Assembly (NCBI GenBank): GCA_964020155.1
Contig: OZ026560.1
Location: forward strand, 1,603,501-1,667,500
DNA: 64,000 nt
DNA from: Chondrilla cf. caribensis
Lineage: Eukaryota > Porifera > Demospongiae > Chondrillida > Chondrillidae
Direction of reading: 5' to 3'
This document shows positions 58,085 to 64,000 of the stretch, piece by piece. The translations under genes were made by a program, and so were the position numbers. The stretch's first letter is position 1. Every line of letters starts with the position of its first letter. Below the pieces are notes generated by a model. It was not told the origin of the DNA and made no database searches. It was given only the letters and a program-made list of their open reading frames with translations.

Positions 58085-61000
58085 ATGATGAAAACAGCCA
58101 TACTGTTGTTTCTTGGCGCTTTGTGTCCTTGCGTATGCTCACAGTTGGTGGATGCCAACTCTACTCTCAGTGGTGTTGATCTGACAACAGATATTACCGT
58201 TAACTTCACTACTGGATATCGCAGTGCGGCAGCATTGAATGCTGTGTACCAGAGTGGCTTGTTTAATAGCCCTGTTGCTAGAGCAGTGAGGGAGAGATAC
58301 CATAATGTAAGCAGTATTTGTCGGATGTACTGTATGTACACATTTGTGTATGTTTGTTTGTATCATAAGTACTTTATACCCTGATAATGGGTTTCAATAA
58401 GGTGCTATGACCATGAAATAGTATATGTACGTATATTGATTGTGTAATCTATAAAAATTGTGTGGTGTATGACTGTATGTGAATAACTTAGTCAAAGTGT
58501 GTATTCTACCGAAATGATGCAACATATGAAGTAGAGTCTCTGATATCTGCTTCATTCATTGCCACCTGCTTCATTCATTGCCACTTACACTCTTACAATA
58601 CTTTCCTCTCCCTGAAGTCTCTGATGATTGTGCATGTGTGTGCTTTGTGCTGCATGCATACATATTGTATGTATATGAATATGGTGTGTGCATGTGTAGG
58701 TGTGTCTATAAACACATGTATGTACATATGTGTGTACTAGTGTGTGCATGTTATGCGTGCATGTGAGTTTACCTATGGTACCAATCATGCAAAACTGAAT
58801 GTTCAATGGGTGTACCCGTACCTGCACCCATACCCAATAAATGGGAATGGCCGTTTAGTGGATGAATTGCCAACTTCATGATTGGCATAGTGATAATGAT
58901 TATCTTACTATAATTTTATGGACACCACCCACGTCAAACTCTTAAAGGCATCCACGGGGTGCCCTAATGGGTTTGGCATTTTATTTTAGGGTACTTGTCT
59001 GTAAAATTATCTGTTCTACATGTGTTTTCAAAAAACGGGTACAGCCATTGAACGCTCAGTTTTGTATGATTAGTACTGTACATATTGCATGTGTAGTGTG
59101 TGGATATGTATGTACATATATGAGTACATTCCTGTGCTGTAGGTGCTCACATGTATATGTCCATACTTGCAAGTTCATACTTTGTAGTTGTGTTTGTATA
59201 TATGTGTACGTATGTATGCTTTTTATAATTGTACACGATATGTTGTGCATGTATCTTTGTGTTTGAATAGTGTGTAGAAAAGGACATGAATGGAAATACT
59301 ACCTTTCCTACATCCAATGATATCAATTCTGCCTTCACCATTGCACTCCAAATGCCCATTCTGCTGTTTCTTGATGTTGAAGTGAGGGAAGGAATCATGG
59401 AGGCCATAAAAGAGTCTCTCAATCGAGGTGGGGCCCAACCACCTGTAGATGCTGCACAACTCTGCATCTACCGAGTGCAGCAGTATGCTCCAGGAACCTT
59501 CAATGAAACGTGAGTTGTGCATTTCATCTTCCATACGACATGTAGATGAGGTTCTGATTGACCACTTGATTACATGCAATCTTATACATTTGTTGTCCTC
59601 TGTACAGTGTTCTGGTAACCATCTTCCGAAATGACACTGTGGATCCATTGGTTGAGTCATTTCGAAATGGCTATCGTCAAGTACCTGATGTTAGTGAAAT
59701 GTTTCTTGGTAGAAATTCATGGAACCTTGCAGTTGCACGTCTATACCCAAGTCTGCTCCCTAACGGCACACTACCAGCATCCCTCTCATTGTTCAGTCCA
59801 CAAAATGATCTTCCTGAGGACCCTGTTCGGGTACGACAACATGCCTTCATTATCTATTCTACAAGTGAGTATCCTTTCTTCATCATGCGCATGTACATGG
59901 ATGTATTATAGTTTTCCACTGCGTATAATAGCAACAGGGTGGTAAGGAAGCAGGGTGCACACTTAATGTTAGCAATGTCCAATCCAGGTACATGTTTCAA
60001 GGGATTGGCATGCCTTTCCAGGGCCAAGCCACCGGTCCGGTTGGTACGGTTTCAACTGGGCAATACCAAGAAATATTTCTAAAAAACTTTTCCCTTGTTA
60101 CTAAGGGAGAAAAAATATCAAATCACTTTCGAATCACTTGAGCATCACTTTTATAGGATTAGGAGAACCTTCGCTGAAGTTATTACCTTCATAGATGTCA
60201 TTGCACTCGAATTCTAGCCCAATTCCTAATCCCGGCGCTTTGAAATCGGCCATCTTTTTTGCAGTATATAAATTATAATATAAATTAACTTTTGCGGTTA
60301 TGCATAGGAATCCATATTATATATATATATAATATGGATTCCTATACCCAATATATACATTATTATCAAATAAATTGGCAGCAAGGACTACCTCTGAAGG
60401 CCTATAATCCAAAATTTTCCTGGGGGCGCATGCATAAAGTAGGGGTGTGTGGGGGTGCATGCCCCCACACCCCCCTACTTTATGATTTCCATGTGTACAT
60501 ATTTCCGTCAACCAGACCACTTCACATTCAGTGGCTACAGCCCTGCTTTCCCACAGACTTAACTTCTTTGCACCCTAAAGTGTATTTTTCTTCTACACTG
60601 GTCCTCACACACAGCTTTTACACTTGCATATAATAATCTTCCTATGTATGGGTGTGCATACACTTATCATATACATATGTACGTGTATACACTTATCTTG
60701 CAATTAAGCCATACCTCAAATTTTATCGATTTCAATTCTGCTGAAGTGTGTGTTGCAGTTCCAGACCCAGGGCTGTGGACAGTAAATTTGCTACTACTGC
60801 AGAAACATTCAGCAGCTACGTATTACATACTACACTTGCCACTTGCTCACTTGAGCCTTTGTAATATGCCACCTACATTCCATCTGCTCACAGACCGGCC
60901 TTCAATACTACAGTGTTCCAACCCCAGCGCCCCCCTGTCTACAGACCTGATACTGTGTGCACAATGCCAATTTCTTTACTTGTGATTCCAATTACATGTG

Positions 61001-61216
61001 TATTCACATCCTTGTTTCTTTCAATAAGGTGGCTATATCAGTCTTGGTGAATTTCTGAGAAGAGTTGAGGACAGGGACGTTTTTGTTCAAAATCCAAATC
61101 AAATCAATTACTACTTGGAGGTTGGAGATTACTTCTTTGCTATCATTGGAGCCTTTCTCGTCCTCTCAGTTTTAGTCTTAGTTTTCTTTGGCTATGTTTG
61201 GAATCCATTGGTTTAA
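58085..61216 (+). CDS. Type I membrane protein of unknown family
   Basis: Exons 58085-58306, 59271-59509, 59608-59864 and 61029-61216 (stop TAA); 301 residues, phases closed. The start at 58085 follows a CACAG acceptor, implying an untranslated first exon upstream. A signal peptide (MMKTAILLFLGALCPCVCS) is followed by an ectodomain with N-glycosylation sites (NST, NFT, NTT, NGT), few cysteines and mixed alpha/beta character (IALQMPILLFLDVEVREG, VLVTIFRNDTVDPLVESFR). A single transmembrane helix (YFFAIIGAFLVLSVLVLVFF) is followed by only about eight cytosolic residues. I do not recognise the family. The short tail suggests an adhesion or adaptor-dependent protein rather than a signalling receptor (inference). 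Confidence 0.85.
60304..60345. repeat. Perfect 42-bp palindrome
   Basis: Both 21-bp halves (ATAGGAATCCATATTATATA... and its reverse complement) match exactly, with no spacer. In intron 3 of the membrane-protein gene. Confidence 0.97.
60431..60485. repeat. Near-perfect palindrome with poly-G/poly-C arms
   Basis: CATAAAGTAGGGG...GCATGC...CCCCCTACTTTATG, arms about 25 bp with one or two mismatches. Lies 86 bp from the previous palindrome, so both may belong to one element. Confidence 0.9.
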
Positions 61217-62610
61217 AGTGGTAAGTTTAATGAATGTTAAATTTAATGTTTTACCAATGATGGGAGTGTCAGTTATTTGTGTCTGTATTGAGAATAGTCT
61301 TTTTTGATTGCTGGTAGTCTGGTAACTAAGGCAGGCTATTATCATCATTCTTGCCTTCTATTGGAGTACTGGACATGTTGTGACTGCATTGTTCTGGACA
61401 TGTAGATTACCTAGAATAATTATTTTTACAACCACTGGCAAGTTACTGAGTAATAGAGCACTAATATATCAGAGTTTAATTGTTCTACCGTCAGATGCTT
61501 GTAATGTTGTTATTTGAATATTAGTAGATCCATTATTGGCACACTGCTAATTTTATCGTGTGTGTGTGTGTGTGTGTGTGGTGAGTCTCCATCACCATTG
61601 GACGGTGCTGTCATGTGTGTGTGTACTTTACCTACCACTCCAGGTACCAAGACTGAAGTGTGATATAGTGCAGTAGAAATTAGCCTCAATACATGTAAAT
61701 TGACTGTATACACATGCTTTCTTTCATTATTACTGCTCATTCTGTGAGTTTAGAAGTTGTGAGAACCATCTAAGTTGCAACGTATATGTACGTATGTATT
61801 TGCTTTAGTTAACTGTATTTTGAATGAGTGAATTATAACAATAATAATAATGCATTGTGTGGACATGTTGGCAGACGTTTGTGTGTGTAAATAGCACACA
61901 GATTGTTATATGCACAGTATGAATTGTTATATAAAACGAGTGTGATATTAATAATAATTATCATGGACATAAAATACTTGTAGTCTGCAAGAGCAACATA
62001 CTGCATGTATGGGGATACAACATGATACTTGAACTTGTGTACTATACTACGTGAACTCAGCTATACTTATAGAGATGTCATGAATCATTTGGACTCCTTT
62101 CATTTAAATTTGTTGTACTAGACATTTGGTACTAGCTCAAATCACTTTAAAGTGGCTGCACATGACATCCATTTTCATTTGCATGGTATATTTTCATATA
62201 TATATAATAATCATGATGTCAGATTTTAGTGTATGTGATAATAAGTAGAACTCCATCTTGCTTCATTGAATTTGCTGCAGTATGTCATATATGCTATGCA
62301 TGTAATGCCATTATGTATGTACAGCACCATATGGAAATTTAAAATGCATGTTTTATTTGAGCAACTTATACGTACCTCATAATTTTACTATGATTGTATT
62401 TGCATCCCTCTATATATTTAGCAGAACTCTATTAAACTATACTTCATGATCAGCAGCTGACATATACATAATTAACACCTAAAATAAAGGTTACATGTAT
62501 AATATGATGATCATATACATACGATAATATTTCATATCATGATAACAATAAATTTGATATTGTATATTTAGTACATTCCTCATATAACTTTCCAAAGAAA
62601 TATTTGCCTG
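61217..62610. other. Spacer between convergent genes
   Basis: 3' ends of the membrane-protein gene (+) and MOCOS (-). AT-rich, with a short (TG)n at 61558-61580 and an AATAAA-type signal near 62547. No exon seen. Confidence 0.5.
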
Positions 62611-63362
62611 TTAAACACGAGAGGATTTGGGATTGTCTGACAAGGACAAATAAACTCCAAAATGAGCCTGAAATTAGACAAATAAATTAGTGATAAATAG
62701 CATGAGTACCAAGTGATTAGTACAAAGTACTGTATGTACAGTGACGAGTGGTACCAAGTATCGTATGTACAGTGATGAGTGGTACCAAGTACTGTATGTA
62801 CAGTGATGAGTGGTACCAAGTATTGTATGTACAGGGACGAGTGGCACCAAGTATCTTATGTACAGTGACAAGTGGTACCAAGTATCGTATGTACGTACAG
62901 TGACGAGTGGTACCAAGTATCGTATGTATAGTGATAATAACGATGATGATATCCGTATCCATTATTAAGCTATAATATATGTACATACTTAGTATGATAT
63001 ATGACCAACAATGTATATAAGCCAATATACCAACTACTTGTGTGCATATTGAGAATACACACATAACATTCCCCCGCATGCATACAGTTCACACACTGAC
63101 TTTATTTCCCCTGAGTGAAAACAGGGTCTTCAGAGGTTCTTCCTCTCTGCAACCACTTTCTTGGTCGATACAAATCATTTGACATCGCACACATTGCCCG
63201 CATACATCAAATTTCCTGCCACCTATGGTTACATGTTCCCATGTATCTTCAATGAATGGATTGATGTTGCCACTGATAACCAAGTTGGCACGAAAACGGT
63301 CAATAAGTTCAGGTACAGCAAGTATGGTATTCTGTAGGAAGTATAGCATGGAAACGTATGTA

Positions 63363-63431
<69 letters not shown>

Positions 63432-63455
63432 AACACAGCACACGCACACCCCCAC

Positions 63456-63499
<44 letters not shown>

Positions 63500-63522
63500 C
63501 ACACACACACACACAATCCTAC

Positions 63523-63575
<53 letters not shown>

Positions 63576-63660
63576 TTTGATTTTAGTATATGGTGAAGGT
63601 GTTCAACACTGCTTTGTGTGATGAGGAGATACTGAGCTCGGTTTGCGAATGACAGGCTAC
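62611..63660 (-). CDS. MOCOS: Molybdenum cofactor sulfurase, C-terminal exons (continues beyond the window)
   Basis: Sulfurates the Mo cofactor to activate xanthine dehydrogenase and aldehyde oxidase. Three minus-strand exons: 63660-63575, 63331-63101, 62667-62611 (stop TAA), phases closed, about 124 residues. They form the end of the MOSC domain: SLSFANRAQYLLITQSSV, IDRFRANLVISG, the Cys-containing DVCGQCVRCQMICIDQESG, and the terminal HFGVYLSL. The last exon is only 57 nt and was placed by its TTTCAG acceptor and FGVYL. The alternative read-through end at GNKVSV is rejected because it truncates the conserved tail. The MOSC-only protein MTARC is an alternative, but RCQMICID and SLSFAN fit MOCOS. 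Introns carry (CA)n at 63364-63424 and 63460-63570. Confidence 0.9.
62730..62935. repeat. Minisatellite, 31-bp unit
   Basis: Unit GAGTGGTACCAAGTATCGTA plus TGTACAGTGAT, about 6-7 copies with few changes. In the last MOCOS intron. Confidence 0.95.
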
Positions 63661-63755
63661 CTACATGAGCCAATGCAATATACAATAATGTTAATATAGG
63701 CACTGTACCTATTATGTGCTTATAGAATTTGTGTCCAAAGCTGCAAAATGTAATA

Positions 63756-63759
<4 letters not shown>

Positions 63760-63796
<37 letters not shown>

Positions 63797-63797
63797 G

Positions 63798-63858
<61 letters not shown>
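63760..63858. repeat. (CA)n tract near the right edge
   Basis: CA dinucleotides with CG and TA interruptions, upstream on the minus strand of MOCOS exon 63575-63660. No exon seen from 63661 to 64000. Confidence 0.95.
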
Positions 63859-63861
<3 letters not shown>

Positions 63862-64000
63862 AAGTAAGGCCACACAAATTCATTTATAGTTTTTAACCCA
63901 TTTTCATACAGTTTTAACCACTTAATGGTAGTTACTCAGTGGCACGAGGCCTGTTGTATCAGTGAGATCATTGTATCTAACTACAGCCTTCATGATTAGA

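Noticed and set aside
63089..63331. MOCOS ending at an in-frame TGA after GNKVSV
   Set aside because: GTCAGT after AAA is a donor and the downstream exon 62611-62667 restores the conserved FGVYL ending in phase.

Overview
This is a piece of an animal nuclear genome. Genes are split by short introns with GT/AG boundaries, and their products are typically metazoan: a laminin alpha C-terminus, an LRR-Ig-EGF extracellular protein, an early-secretory zinc transporter and a molybdenum cofactor sulfurase. Introns and spacers are AT-rich, full of (CA)n/(TG)n tracts and ACGT/ACAT words, and carry many small transposons. A sponge or another early-branching invertebrate fits best, but the sequence alone does not fix the taxon.

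Layout, left to right. At 430-7626 (+) lie the last seven exons of a laminin alpha-like gene with a long mucin-like linker between LG3 and LG4. At 7627-10860 is a repeat-rich spacer with a 115-bp (TG)n tract and a 5'-truncated LINE on the minus strand. At 10928-13186 (+) is a single-exon multicopper oxidase. Convergent with it, at 13487-17663 (-), is a complete ten-exon gene for the ribosome-biogenesis factor NSA2 (260 codons). Its start codon lies only 81 bp from the proposed start of a divergent ZnT5 (SLC30A5)-like zinc transporter (17745-28498, +). One intron of the transporter holds a decayed Ty3/gypsy LTR retrotransposon in antisense (21138-25609). After a spacer with a ~430-bp (AC)n tract comes a nine-exon HELZ2-like SF1 RNA helicase with CCCH fingers (29999-37783, +).

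A minus-strand gene (38950-55079) encodes a secreted protein. It has a signal peptide, a Ser/Thr-rich region, an LRR N-cap, about twelve leucine-rich repeats (mostly one per exon), an LRR C-cap, two Ig domains, an EGF domain and a Ser/Thr/Pro tail. Its introns contain a decayed nested plus-strand gene, several minisatellites and fold-back elements. At 58085-61216 (+) is a four-exon gene for a type I membrane protein I do not recognise. At 62611-63660 (-) are the last three exons of a molybdenum cofactor sulfurase (MOCOS), which continues past the right edge.

The genes look like independent housekeeping and extracellular loci, not an operon or cluster. The strongest structural points are the very tight NSA2/ZnT5 divergent pair, the intronless oxidase among intron-rich neighbours, the strict one-repeat-per-exon LRR gene, and at least nine copies of one pogo/Tigger-like MITE family. 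Exon boundaries were read by eye. Codon phase closes across every junction except where an entry says otherwise.
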